Part shown: positions 55,826-64,000 of the stretch, piece by piece
How positions within the stretch are numbered: position 1 is the first letter of the stretch
How the letters are laid out: each line of letters starts with the position of its first letter
NCBI RefSeq assembly: GCF_005116575.1
Contig: NZ_SWCN01000001.1
Coordinates: forward strand, 62,001-126,000
DNA length: 64,000 bases
From: Desulforhopalus sp. IMCC35007
Lineage (GTDB): Bacteria; Desulfobacterota; Desulfobulbia; Desulfobulbales; Desulfocapsaceae
Direction: 5' to 3'
Translations under genes and position numbers: made by a program
Notes under the pieces: generated by a model
Told to the model about the DNA's origin: nothing
Databases searched by the model: none
Seen by the model: only the letters and a program-made list of their open reading frames with translations

Positions 55826-56449
55826 TTACCGTTTAAAAGGCTTGAGATCCAGGATTTCCATGAAACTTGATACATGAAAAGTAGTGTGGAGCTGTCGATT
55901 TTTAAAGGCAATGAGGTCCACCTGACAGGCTTTTGCCTGTTGTTCATCAAATATCGAATCTCCGATAAAGATCGCCTCCGATGGGGAGCATTTGAAATGG
56001 TCGAGTATTTCAAGTAGACCATCAGGGGCCGGTTTCGGATTTTTGACGGTGAGTGCGGTCACGACTTTATCAAAATAGGATTCCAGCTTATGCTCATGCA
56101 GAAGTGGAATCATGGTGTCGGAGCGGTTCGTCGAGATGGCGAGTTTAAACGATGGTCGCACATACTCTAGAAATTCAATAAGATCTGGTTCCATCTTCAT
56201 GTACTGTAAAAATGGTCCATAGCCTATCTTCGCCTGATATTGACGGATATGTTCAATCGGTATATTCGGCGCTTTTCCGAAGATATGTTTTATGGAATCT
56301 GCCACACTGCTCATGTGCACGAACTCAATCTCCTGCTCATTCATTGGGGTAAGCGAGAAATGTTCCAAGAGGTGATTGTAATAATTAATGTTTGCCTCTT
56401 TAGAGTCAAACATGACTCCATCACAATCAAATACAATGAGCTTTAACAT
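55826..56449 (-). CDS. HAD-family phosphatase (phosphoglycolate-phosphatase-like)
   Basis: A 207-residue HAD hydrolase of the Gph/beta-phosphoglucomutase type. Motif I FDCDGVMFDSKEAN (8-21), motif II STNRSD (about 109), motif III Lys in KNPKPAPDG (about 133) and motif IV GDSIFDEQQA (about 161) are all present. The cap is the small helical type. Substrate not predictable. It lies 60 bp after the YkgJ-type gene on the same strand. Confidence 0.8.
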   Translation of the reverse strand: MLKLIVFDCDGVMFDSKEANINYYNHLLEHFSLTPMNEQEIEFVHMSSVADSIKHIFGKAPNIPIEHIRQYQAKIGYGPFLQYMKMEPDLIEFLEYVRPSFKLAISTNRSDTMIPLLHEHKLESYFDKVVTALTVKNPKPAPDGLLEILDHFKCSPSEAIFIGDSIFDEQQAKACQVDLIAFKNRQLHTTFHVSSFMEILDLKPFKR

Positions 56450-56509
56450 AGTTTTCCCTGGACAGCCAAAGATGTTGTATGGCTTTTTTTTGAAGTAATT
56501 TCAGGTGGC

Positions 56510-57250
56510 TTATTTGAACGGAGAAAAGAGAAGTTGTTTTACCCATGCAATACTTTGTTCGAGTAAGTATTCGTCATCGGAAAGCTTGACCGCCATAATC
56601 TCTTCTGCTGAGGATAAATTGATGGCACCATCAACGACCATCTCACGAAACCGATCAAGGTCATAGAGAGCCAAGGTAAATAATTCTATCTGTTTTTTTG
56701 ATGGGATAAAACCTTTGCCTATCGAATCGTGAAGGAAGATACCAGCCATCAGATCATTGAATCGATTGTAGCTGTGCAGTTCCTGGTCCGCTGTGTATTC
56801 GATGGGTGACTGTTGGGTTTTTTCAAAAAAACCCCGGCAGTGTTCTTCCTGCACAATGACGAACTGTTCCTTGAGGCTTCCGTCGCTTTGTTTTTGCACA
56901 GCCCTTCCAAGAGGATAGGTTCGGCATGCTGCGGGTCGATCCTTGTAGACAGTACAGCCGTCAGCTGAAACAAAAACACAGCTGGCCCGACCATCATCAA
57001 TCATGGTGAGATAGAATCGGGGAAAGGGTTCTGCTGGCTCCTGTTCCATAATAACAAACTGGTCCAGAAGTTCAGTAGAACTCTTGCCCGTGGATTTCCT
57101 GAGACGTAAAAGGTCATAGGGGCTGAGTGCCAGCTCAAGCATTCTGCAGCACTCAGTGAAACAGGAGACCCCTTTGTGACAGGAAAAGACAAAGGGCTCT
57201 TCTGCCTGAATATTCCTTGTGCTAACTGCTAGCGGCGTATCATCGATCAT
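56510..57250 (-). CDS. YkgJ-family cysteine-cluster protein
   Basis: A 246-residue protein with the YkgJ/UPF0153 zinc- or iron-binding cysteine pattern: CHKGVSCFTECC (24-35), GCTVYKDRPAACRTYPLGR (about 92-110) and a later CRGFF. The spacing matches this family, thought to bind Fe-S or zinc. It begins 10 bp after the secDF stop, so the two are co-transcribed; a link to protein export is not established. Confidence 0.8.
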   Translation of the reverse strand: MIDDTPLAVSTRNIQAEEPFVFSCHKGVSCFTECCRMLELALSPYDLLRLRKSTGKSSTELLDQFVIMEQEPAEPFPRFYLTMIDDGRASCVFVSADGCTVYKDRPAACRTYPLGRAVQKQSDGSLKEQFVIVQEEHCRGFFEKTQQSPIEYTADQELHSYNRFNDLMAGIFLHDSIGKGFIPSKKQIELFTLALYDLDRFREMVVDGAINLSSAEEIMAVKLSDDEYLLEQSIAWVKQLLFSPFK

Positions 57251-57260
57251 AGTATTTTTC

Positions 57261-59828
57261 TTATGCAGTTTTTTTTGCCCACATGGTGAGAAGTGGACTT
57301 GCTATGAAGATAGATGAATAGGTTCCTACGATGACTCCTGCCAGTAGTGCGAAAGCAAAGTCATGGATAACTGTTCCACCAAGAAAATATAGGGCGAAAA
57401 GGACTATCGCGGTTGTGAGGGACGTCACAATGGTTCGACTGATGACCTGATTGATACTGTTGTTAATGGTGTCTTTCAGAGAGGTGCTGTCGGGTTTGTT
57501 CAGATTTTCACGTATTCTGTCGAAGACGACAACGGAGTCATTGAGTGAATATCCGGCGAGGGTGAGCAGTGCTGTTACAATGAGAAGGCTGATCTCAATG
57601 TCGAGCAGATAGCAGAGCCCCAGGACCACCAGTACATCATGGAAGGTCGCAGCAGCCGCTGCCAGTCCAAATCTTAAATCAAAACGGAATGCAAGATAGA
57701 TGATGACTCCGGCAAGAGATATAAGAATTGCCTCGATGGCCTTATTGCGCATCTCACCACTTACCGAGGAACCGATTTCCGATTGACTTTCGAGACTAAA
57801 CTCGTTGTTTGGCATTTCTGTAGAGAGAATAGCTTCTACTTTTTCTCCGAGATTGCTGACAATCTCTTCTGACTTTTTGATTTTTACAATGAGACGCTGC
57901 TCGTTTTCCACCCGTTGCAGGTTGACCTCTTTCATTCCCTGAGCCTGAAAGGCCTCCCGAACCTCGGCCATGGTAAACTGTTCTTTCGCTTGATATTGAA
58001 GAAGTGATCCTCCGGAAAAATCAACACCGAGGTTACCTTCTCCACGGGTGATCTGAATAAAAGCAATGAGGCCAATACCTACCAGAACCCCTGATATGGT
58101 GTAGGTTATATTTTTTATTTTGAGATAATCGATATTAGGCTTTTTGGCAAATTGCATGAAGTTAAGTTTCTTCATGGGCTTTCTCGAATTGATCAGATCA
58201 AATACCAGGCGGCTGAAAAAGAGAGCAGCAAAAAGGTTGAAAATGATACCAAGAGAGAGAGTGACGGCAAACCCTTTAATTGGACCGGTTCCAAACATAA
58301 AGAGTGCAAGAGCGGTAATCAGGGTCGTTACCTGAGAGTCGACGATGGTGAGAAAGGCCTTGCCGAATCCTCCTTCTATACTGGAACGCACTGATTTACC
58401 TAAGACATACTCTTCACGCATTCTTTCAAAAATCAGAACGTTGGCGTCAACCGCCATACCAATGGAGAGGATGATACCTGCAATCCCTGGAAGGGTAAGT
58501 GTTGCATTGAGGATAGCCAGACCGGAAAAGAGCAGGAGTATATTGAGAATTAATGCAGTGTTTGCAATAATGCCTGAGAGCCTGTAGTAAATCATCATAA
58601 AGCCGAGGACGATGAGCGCTCCAAAAACACCTGAAGAGAGACCTTTATTGATGGAATCCTTTCCAAGGCTGGCCCCAACGGTCATATTCTGAATGATATC
58701 AACAGGTGCTGGCAGTGCGCCCACACGCAATACAATAGCTAGGTCCGCAGCATCTTCATGGGTGAAACTGCCACTAATCTGTGCCGATCCTCCAAGGATT
58801 CTTTCTCTGATTACAGGTGCTGAGCGCACGACATCATCAAGCACGATTGCCATCCTGCGGCCAACGTTCTTTTCCGTGATATGGGCAAAGACCTTACCAC
58901 CACGGCTGGTCATGTCCAGGCTGACATATGGCTCATTAAAGTTACCGCCTATACGGACCTGGGCATCTTTTACCATGTCACCCGTCATCAGCACCTTGTT
59001 TTCGAGCAGCAGTGGGATCAGGGTTTCCTGGTTGGTTTGTTTGTCGATTTCTTTCTCAAAATAAACAGAGGTGTTCTCGGGAAGCTGCCCTGCAAGTGCA
59101 CGGTTGAGTTTGAGCATTGATTCGCCGTCGTGCCATTGTTTGTTGTTTTGGGCAGTGGCGATGAGTTCTCTCAGATTTATGCCTGCAGCTTCAGCCACGA
59201 CTTTAAATTCAAGTTGTGCAGTGTCTCCGAGCAACTTCATTGCTCTTTTGGGGTCTTTTACACCAGGCAGCTGGATGACAATTTCGTCCGCCCCTTGACG
59301 GATGATAACAGGTTCAGCGACACCGAATTGATCGATTCTGTTTCTCAGTATTTCAAGGGACTGTTCAACCGCATTGGTTTTGATATAATCAATTTTCTCT
59401 TGTTTGAGATTAAGGAAAATCCGGGGAAAAGTCCCTTCCTTATCTTCAACCCGGACATCAAGATCGGGGAAATCTTCAGAGACAAGCGTCTGAACCTTAT
59501 CAATAGCACTGGTATTTGGCAGGGTGAAGATAATGGTGTCTTTGACCGTGGAAGATGTACGTACAGCACTTATAGATTGCTCGGCGAGGGTGTCTTTGAG
59601 GTCTGCTGCAGCAAATTCAAGGGTGTTTTCTTCCGCTTTCTGCAGGTTCACCTTCAAAACCAGGTGCATTCCACCCTGGAGATCAAGACCGAGACGCAGC
59701 CCCTCCGGCGCCATATAGTTTTTCCACCAACTGGGAGTTCCTGAGTAAAAAGAAGGAACAACAGTCATTATGGCCAGTAGGATGACGGAAATGAGAAAGG
59801 CGAGTTTGAGTTTAAGTGATGTATTCAT
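57261..59828 (-). CDS. secDF: Fused protein-export membrane protein SecDF
   Basis: An 855-residue single-chain SecD-SecF fusion. The SecD half (1 to about 530) has the N-terminal GLDLQGGMHLVL (47-58), a large periplasmic P1 domain and six membrane helices with the GIILSIGMAVDANVLIFERMREE signature (about 460, split here). The SecF half begins near residue 560 and carries GVDFSGGSLLQY (about 609) and the NDSVVVFDRIREN motif (about 785). It uses the ion gradient to pull preproteins through SecYEG. Many proteobacteria have separate secD and secF; fusion is less common here. yajC is not adjacent. Confidence 0.95.
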   Translation of the reverse strand: MNTSLKLKLAFLISVILLAIMTVVPSFYSGTPSWWKNYMAPEGLRLGLDLQGGMHLVLKVNLQKAEENTLEFAAADLKDTLAEQSISAVRTSSTVKDTIIFTLPNTSAIDKVQTLVSEDFPDLDVRVEDKEGTFPRIFLNLKQEKIDYIKTNAVEQSLEILRNRIDQFGVAEPVIIRQGADEIVIQLPGVKDPKRAMKLLGDTAQLEFKVVAEAAGINLRELIATAQNNKQWHDGESMLKLNRALAGQLPENTSVYFEKEIDKQTNQETLIPLLLENKVLMTGDMVKDAQVRIGGNFNEPYVSLDMTSRGGKVFAHITEKNVGRRMAIVLDDVVRSAPVIRERILGGSAQISGSFTHEDAADLAIVLRVGALPAPVDIIQNMTVGASLGKDSINKGLSSGVFGALIVLGFMMIYYRLSGIIANTALILNILLLFSGLAILNATLTLPGIAGIILSIGMAVDANVLIFERMREEYVLGKSVRSSIEGGFGKAFLTIVDSQVTTLITALALFMFGTGPIKGFAVTLSLGIIFNLFAALFFSRLVFDLINSRKPMKKLNFMQFAKKPNIDYLKIKNITYTISGVLVGIGLIAFIQITRGEGNLGVDFSGGSLLQYQAKEQFTMAEVREAFQAQGMKEVNLQRVENEQRLIVKIKKSEEIVSNLGEKVEAILSTEMPNNEFSLESQSEIGSSVSGEMRNKAIEAILISLAGVIIYLAFRFDLRFGLAAAAATFHDVLVVLGLCYLLDIEISLLIVTALLTLAGYSLNDSVVVFDRIRENLNKPDSTSLKDTINNSINQVISRTIVTSLTTAIVLFALYFLGGTVIHDFAFALLAGVIVGTYSSIFIASPLLTMWAKKTA

Positions 59829-59992
59829 TGAAATCCCTGAAGTTATCTATATCTAGAACCGGTAATTGTCTGATGACTGAGAAATTGATGTCAAACTTTG
59901 CGATTATACCCCAATGCCTGAATCTTGCAAGGCCATCACGGTTAAAATCGGCAAATACGCGGCAATAAATGAATGATGCCCTGAGGTAAGGC

Positions 59993-60745
59993 TTATAAAC
60001 GATTGATTGCCTCGGCCATGCAGGCAGCACCAAAGCCGTTATCAATGTTGACGACGGCAACACCGGGTGCGCAACTGTTAAGCATGCCAAGAAGTGCTGC
60101 GATACCGCCAAAGCTTGCGCCATAACCAATGGAGGTGGGAACGGCGATAACGGGTGAGGTTATGAGTCCTGCGATAACACTGGGAAGCGCACCCTCCATT
60201 CCTGCCACGACAATAATGGTAGAGGCTTCGAGAAGTCGGTTTCTGTGCTGAAGGAGCCGATGTAGTCCAGCGACCCCGACATCGTAGAGTTTTTCAACAG
60301 GGTGACCAAGGGTCTTGAGGGTGAGTCTGGCTTCTTCTGCAACGGGTATGTCAGAGGTGCCGGCTGATACTATGAGAGTCTTACCCCGATATTTTTCAGG
60401 GGATAGCGCAAGCGGTGAACCAGATATAACCTGACAGTCCGGTCTATATTCCAGCTCAGGGAGGGCCTCAAGGACAACTGCGGCCTTGGCTGAACTCACG
60501 CGGGTGGCCAGGACCGGCCCTTTTTGCCGTAACATTGTTTTTGCGATGAGGATAATCTGTTCTGCTGTTTTTGAGGCGCCATATATGACTTCAGGGATTC
60601 CTGTTCGTTGGAGTCGCTGGTGGTCAATGCAGGCATCCGTGATTGTTTCAGCATGCTGATTGGCCAATTGCTGAACGGCATCTTCAATCGAACAATCGGA
60701 GCTTTTAACCTTTGTGAGGAGGGACGCAAGTTCTTCGGGGGTCAT
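59993..60745 (-). CDS. larB: Nickel-pincer cofactor biosynthesis protein LarB (PurE-like)
   Basis: A 250-residue protein of the LarB/AIR-carboxylase-like family. LarB carboxylates and hydrolyses nicotinate adenine dinucleotide at the start of nickel-pincer nucleotide synthesis. Signatures are the PEVIYGASKTAEQ region (about 55), VSAGTSDIPVAEEA (about 125), the VGVAGLHRLL segment and PTSIGYGASFGG near the C-terminus. I chose ATG 60745 because a TTG 16 codons upstream lies in the terminator of the preceding gene. larC and larE, its usual partners, are not present in the window. Confidence 0.9.
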   Translation of the reverse strand: MTPEELASLLTKVKSSDCSIEDAVQQLANQHAETITDACIDHQRLQRTGIPEVIYGASKTAEQIILIAKTMLRQKGPVLATRVSSAKAAVVLEALPELEYRPDCQVISGSPLALSPEKYRGKTLIVSAGTSDIPVAEEARLTLKTLGHPVEKLYDVGVAGLHRLLQHRNRLLEASTIIVVAGMEGALPSVIAGLITSPVIAVPTSIGYGASFGGIAALLGMLNSCAPGVAVVNIDNGFGAACMAEAINRL

Positions 60746-60797
60746 TGATATACAGAATGTATGAATTATGTGAAAGAGGACCTGCTTCTGCAAGCAT

Positions 60798-60838
60798 AAA
60801 AAACAGCACCGCTGTTTAACTCAGATAAACAGCGGTGC
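60798..60838 (-). terminator. Rho-independent terminator after bamD
   Basis: Read on the minus strand: a 13-bp perfect stem (GCACCGCTGTTTA with TAAACAGCGGTGC), 7-base loop, then TG and six T residues. It begins 7 bp after the bamD stop and separates bamD from larB. Confidence 0.92.
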
Positions 60839-60844
60839 ATGCAT

Positions 60845-61672
60845 TTAACGCTGAGTTGGATCTACAGTGGTGTTTTCAGCGTCATCTCTACCAAATAATG
60901 TCCAGTCTGGCAGATTTACCTTTGGAAACCAGGATGTGAGTCTTGATCGCGGAGGGTCACCTGCTTCAATGCGGGCAAGGAGGTCTTTTGCCTGAGACGC
61001 TACCAAGGAATCGGGGTAGGCACTAAGAAGGTAATTAATGCGCACCTTTGCCTCGTCGTATTTTGCAGTTCTTGTGTAATACTGAATCACGACAAACTCG
61101 TGGTTTGCGAGAAACTCAGTGGCATTCTCAATCCGCGATTTTGCTTCCTCTGTGTAGGGAGTGTTTGGGTAGGCTTTTAGGAGCTGGCGAAAAAGTGCTA
61201 TCGATTTTTCAGCTCCGGTTGTGTCCCTGTCCACACGGTCAATCTGCTTGTAATTGCACATTGCCTTTTGGAACATGACATAGGGAATGCTCTCGTTTGT
61301 AGGATGCCTGTTTTCAAACTCTTCATAGAGAAGAAGTGCCTCTGCATATCGGCCGAGATAATAGCTGCAATCGGCTGCTTTCAGCTCAGCAAGTGTTGCT
61401 TCCTTGCTGAAAGGGAATTTGTTGAGAATCTCCTCAAAAAATTCTATGGCTGTAAAGTATTTTCCCACCTCGTAATCAGCCATTCCCTGTTCTATGAGTT
61501 TTTTGGCCGGAAGATTAATGTCGCGGCTTTGTATCTCGTTACCGTCTTCATCAATGGAGGTAAAGTTGAACGTTTCTTTCAATGATGCACATCCCCCCTG
61601 AAGAATGAGAGCGGAAATGACACAGAAAACGGCCATTGCTTTGCGTGATAAAGAGTATCTCAATTGCATCAT
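60845..61672 (-). CDS. bamD: Outer-membrane assembly lipoprotein BamD
   Basis: A 275-residue lipoprotein of the Bam complex. Residues 1 to about 26 are a signal peptide ending at the lipobox-like QGGC. The mature part comprises five TPR-type repeats (LIEQGMADYEVGKYFTAIEFFE, PFSKEATLAELKAADCSYY, and so on, each truncated here) with the conserved PNTPYTEEAKSR helix. It scaffolds BamA with the BamCE lipoproteins. Start at the tandem ATG (61672 or 61669); ATGs further upstream lie inside trxB. It follows trxB by 19 bp, so they are co-transcribed. Confidence 0.9.
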   Translation of the reverse strand: MMQLRYSLSRKAMAVFCVISALILQGGCASLKETFNFTSIDEDGNEIQSRDINLPAKKLIEQGMADYEVGKYFTAIEFFEEILNKFPFSKEATLAELKAADCSYYLGRYAEALLLYEEFENRHPTNESIPYVMFQKAMCNYKQIDRVDRDTTGAEKSIALFRQLLKAYPNTPYTEEAKSRIENATEFLANHEFVVIQYYTRTAKYDEAKVRINYLLSAYPDSLVASQAKDLLARIEAGDPPRSRLTSWFPKVNLPDWTLFGRDDAENTTVDPTQR

Positions 61673-61691
61673 TGACCTGTTTAGACGAGGT

Positions 61692-62621
61692 TTATTTAGA
61701 ACTTTGTAAATACGCTTCCGCTGACAATACCGCCACCGCTGCTTCGCCTGCGGCATTTACGATCTGGCGTACAGCTTTGCTGCAGATATCCCCTGCCGCC
61801 ATTACTCCAGGAATGCAGGTGCGGGACTCCGTGTCTATAGGGATAAAACCCCATTTATCTGCGTTGAGTTTTTCAAGAGGTAGTGCGTCGCTGTTGGGAG
61901 TAACACCAATAAGCACAAAAACACCTTCTACTTCAAGCGTTGAGGTCGTCCCGTCTTTTTTCAGGAGCTGTAAGCGTTCTACTCCATTTTCACCTTCAAT
62001 AGATGTAACGGTCGTATCCCAGATGAATTCGATTTTTTCATTGGCAAAAGCAATTTCCTGAACAATTTTTGTGGCACGAAGTTCGTCGCGTCTGTGAATA
62101 ACGCTCACTTTGCTTGCAAATTTTGTCAGGTATTCAGCCTCCTGGACAGCAGTGTTACCTCCACCGATAACGGCAACGTGCATATTTCGATAAAAAGGTG
62201 CATCGCAGGTGCCGCAATAGGAGACACCTTTGCCACGCAGTTCCTGTTCTCCGGGAACATTGATAGTGTTGGCACTTGCTCCGGTACAAATAATCAGCGC
62301 ACCACAACTCACCTGACTGCCATCGTCAAGAAAGAGGATTTTTTTATCTTGCTGGTCGAGATCCATTTTAGTGACGCAGGCAGTTTCTATGTTTAGATCA
62401 AAACGTTGAGCATGTTTGGTCATGTTCTCGATGAGGTCAAAACCGGACAGGCCTTCAGGAAATCCTGGATAATTGTCTACCCAGTCGGTAAGCAGAACCT
62501 GACCGCCGGGGGCGCCTTTCTCAATGAGTACATGGTCTAATCGCGCGCGTGCTGCATAGAGACCTGCCGACAAACCAGCGGGTCCTCCGCCGAGGATGAT
62601 AAGCTCGTAATGTTCTTTCAT
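61692..62621 (-). CDS. trxB: Thioredoxin reductase
   Basis: A 309-residue FAD/NADPH disulfide reductase. FAD is bound by GGGPAGLSAGLYAARA (about 11-26), the redox disulfide is Cys-Gly-Thr-Cys in SYCGTCDAPF (about 136-145), NADPH is bound by GGGNTAVQEAEYL (about 155-167) and the C-terminal FAD motif is GDICSKAVRQ. It recycles TrxA, encoded upstream. No ribosome-binding site precedes the ATG. A hairpin terminator separates it from trxA, so it may depend on read-through or its own promoter. Confidence 0.95.
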   Translation of the reverse strand: MKEHYELIILGGGPAGLSAGLYAARARLDHVLIEKGAPGGQVLLTDWVDNYPGFPEGLSGFDLIENMTKHAQRFDLNIETACVTKMDLDQQDKKILFLDDGSQVSCGALIICTGASANTINVPGEQELRGKGVSYCGTCDAPFYRNMHVAVIGGGNTAVQEAEYLTKFASKVSVIHRRDELRATKIVQEIAFANEKIEFIWDTTVTSIEGENGVERLQLLKKDGTTSTLEVEGVFVLIGVTPNSDALPLEKLNADKWGFIPIDTESRTCIPGVMAAGDICSKAVRQIVNAAGEAAVAVLSAEAYLQSSK

Positions 62622-62647
62622 TTTGTGTCAGTCGAGTTGTAACGAAT

Positions 62648-62698
62648 AAAAAAGGCTGTACTTCACTCCGAGTTACTACAGAGCAAAAAGCACAGCCT
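62648..62698 (-). terminator. Hairpin terminator between trxA and trxB
   Basis: Read on the minus strand: AGGCTGT-x-CTT pairs with AAG-x-ACAGCCT around a long loop and is followed by six T residues. It lies just after the trxA stop and 27 bp before trxB. Confidence 0.7.
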
Positions 62699-62705
62699 AG
62701 ACGTC

Positions 62706-63032
62706 TTAGTTAGCTTTTTCAATCAAGGCGACGAGCTGGGATTTTCCAACAGAGCCAGTGATCTGGTCAACAACCTCACCACTTTTGAAAAGAATAAGTG
62801 TGGGGATAGCACGAATGCCAAATTTACCTGGAGTTTCAGGGTTGTCATCAACGTTCATCTTGGCAATGGTAACTTTTCCATCATACTCATTGGCAAGATC
62901 CTCAATGACTGGTCCGATTGCTTTGCATGGCCCACACCACGGTGCCCAAAAATCCACTAATGTGGGTTGGTCGGATTGAATGGTGCTATCAAATTCTGCA
63001 TCGGTTAATTGCAGGACTTTATCATTTGCCAT
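62706..63032 (-). CDS. trxA: Thioredoxin
   Basis: A 108-residue thioredoxin with the WCGPC active site (residues 32-36) and the conserved cis-proline loop RAIPTL. It reduces cytoplasmic disulfides and is the substrate of TrxB. AAAGGAG precedes ATG at 6 bp. It heads the trxA-trxB-bamD group. Confidence 0.97.
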   Translation of the reverse strand: MANDKVLQLTDAEFDSTIQSDQPTLVDFWAPWCGPCKAIGPVIEDLANEYDGKVTIAKMNVDDNPETPGKFGIRAIPTLILFKSGEVVDQITGSVGKSQLVALIEKAN

Positions 63033-63358
63033 TATTTACTCCTTTCATGCGAGATTTGTTTGGTATGAATTTGATGGTGAATACGTTTCCAACAGGTAGA
63101 TACGCATCACCTACTTTACCTTCTGACCAATAAGCTGACAAGCACAAAACTGCGATTGTCTTGGGCAAAATGGCAGAACTTACGCGAATTCGTACATTGT
63201 GCATCATAAAAAAAAAATCAAGGGTCTCTGTTTGACAGAAAATCCTCGTCCGTGCTATATTAACCGTTTGCTCAATCACATCTAATATCTCTCTTTTGCC
63301 GTGTCATAAGATAGAGTTACAAACGAGATCAGCTGCGGCTGATATTTAGGAGAAAGTA
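63033..63358. other. Spacer between trxA and hemL
   Basis: A 326-bp gap between divergent genes. It contains the hemL promoter described separately. On the trxA side I see only the ribosome-binding site and no convincing promoter. Confidence 0.5.
63232..63261 (+). promoter_or_regulatory. Promoter of hemL
   Basis: TTGACA (63232-63237), an 18-bp spacer and TATATT (63256-63261), giving a leader of about 90 nt before hemL. Confidence 0.6.
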
Positions 63359-64000
63359 ATGAACTATACAAAATCTGTCCAGCTGTTTTCCAAGGCCAAA
63401 CAAGTAATTCCTGGTGGGGTAAACAGCCCGGTACGTGCCTGCAAGTCAGTTGGCTGTGATCCTGTTTTCATCAAAAAGGCTCAAGGCGCAACACTCACTG
63501 ACGCGGATGATAATACTTATATTGATTTTGTCAGTTCCTGGGGTCCGATGATTGTCGGCCATGCACATCCTGATGTTGTAGGAGCTATCCAGAAGACTGC
63601 CGTGTCTGGGACGAGCTTTGGGGCTCCGACACCCCTTGAAATCGATTTGGCAGAAATGGTGGTGGAGGCTGTTCCTTCAGTCGAAAAGGTCCGTTTTGTT
63701 AATTCCGGAACTGAAGCTACCATGAGTGCGGTTCGTCTGGCCAGGGGATATACCGGAAAAAAAATAGTTGTGAAATTTGATGGGTGCTACCATGGTCATG
63801 CCGATTCCTTTCTGGTCAAGGCTGGTTCAGGGCTTATAACTCTTGGAATTCCCGGTAGCCCGGGTGTACCAGATGATATTGTAAAAAATACAGTTTCCAT
63901 TCCATATAATAATGTGGAGGTCCTCGAAAAGACCCTCCGTGATGAAACCTTGGATATTGCCTGCGTTATAGTGGAACCGGTGGCGGGTAATATGGGTTGT
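63359..64000 (+). CDS. hemL: Glutamate-1-semialdehyde 2,1-aminomutase (partial)
   Basis: The first 214 residues of a class III aminotransferase, cut by the window edge. It forms 5-aminolevulinate by the C5 route, the start of all tetrapyrroles including siroheme. Diagnostic stretches are [15 protein letters not shown] (18-32), [32 protein letters not shown] (about 118-134) and the DGCYHGHAD segment. AGGAGAAAG precedes ATG. Confidence 0.95.
   Translation, partial: MNYTKSVQLFSKAKQVIPGGVNSPVRACKSVGCDPVFIKKAQGATLTDADDNTYIDFVSSWGPMIVGHAHPDVVGAIQKTAVSGTSFGAPTPLEIDLAEMVVEAVPSVEKVRFVNSGTEATMSAVRLARGYTGKKIVVKFDGCYHGHADSFLVKAGSGLITLGIPGSPGVPDDIVKNTVSIPYNNVEVLEKTLRDETLDIACVIVEPVAGNMGC

Noticed and set aside
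60746-60793. Longer LarB start at the TTG at 60793
   Set aside because: It lies right at the end of the bamD terminator, and the added residues do not fit the family N-terminus.
1-64000. CRISPR arrays, insertion sequences, prophage or rRNA/tRNA genes
   Set aside because: No regular short repeats with spacers, no transposase or integrase, and no RNA-gene signatures were found by eye.

Overview
This window is chromosomal DNA of an anaerobic Gram-negative sulfur-cycle bacterium, most likely a sulfate reducer or sulfur disproportionator of the Desulfobulbales (Desulfobacterota; formerly Deltaproteobacteria). The basis is a complete dsrA-dsrB-dsrD set, a [NiFe] hydrogenase operon, Bam/LPS genes of a diderm envelope (bamA, bamD, kdsD, a BamE-like lipoprotein) and many Desulfobacterota-type genes (DUF711/ACT pair, DUF4388 regulator, HDOD protein). 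Species is inference. I see no rRNA, tRNA, CRISPR array, insertion sequence or prophage. Almost all genes are intact; only the two at the window edges are cut.

Layout. 1-8.3 kb (minus strand): bamA, mfd, a YrfG-like HAD phosphatase and the start of an exported GlpQ-like protein that has lost its catalytic residues. 8.5-11.3 kb: comF and dnaA, with an AT-rich spacer that carries DnaA-box-like sites. 11.4-17.5 kb: hemG and a phosphoesterase on minus, then htpG, then a lipoprotein-pcm-DedA operon. 17.6-21.8 kb: a tightly coupled six-gene [NiFe] hydrogenase operon (V4R-like protein, MvhG-like small subunit, large subunit, 2[4Fe-4S] ferredoxin, second V4R-like protein, maturation protease). 21.9-26.3 kb: yaaA, an unknown protein, a divergent GGDEF protein, and the DUF711/ACT pair. 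26.6-34.1 kb: YhaM-like nuclease, holB-ricT-metG, then yggT-divIVA-yggU and a triosephosphate-isomerase-like protein without the catalytic Glu. 34.2-36.7 kb: ubiB-like and HDOD genes on minus. 37.1-44.3 kb: dnaG, rpoD, dprA, rpe, pgi. 44.4-48.2 kb: promoter-dsrA-dsrB-hairpin-dsrD-terminator-birA. 48.3-50.8 kb: metK-ahcY on minus. 51.1-55.8 kb: kdsD, a membrane protein with a ubiquitin-conjugating-enzyme (E2)-like N-terminal domain and TPR-like C-terminal half, and a divergently transcribed cNMP-binding/DUF4388 regulator. 55.8-63.0 kb (minus): HAD phosphatase, YkgJ-type protein, fused secDF, larB, bamD, trxB, trxA. 63.4 kb to the end: hemL, cut by the window edge.

How genes fit together. The energy core is sulfite reduction by DsrAB with DsrD, plus hydrogen oxidation or evolution by the cytoplasmic hydrogenase. 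Envelope building is represented by BamA, BamD, SecDF, KdsD and lipoproteins. The SAM cycle (metK, ahcY), thioredoxin system (trxA, trxB) and tetrapyrrole synthesis (hemL, hemG) are all present; tetrapyrroles are relevant because DsrAB needs siroheme.

The four observations I rate highest are the E2-like membrane protein (52070-54553), the hydrogenase operon with two V4R-like proteins (17677-21844), the catalytically incomplete TIM-like protein (33422-34129) and the catalytically incomplete GlpQ-like protein (1-1176).
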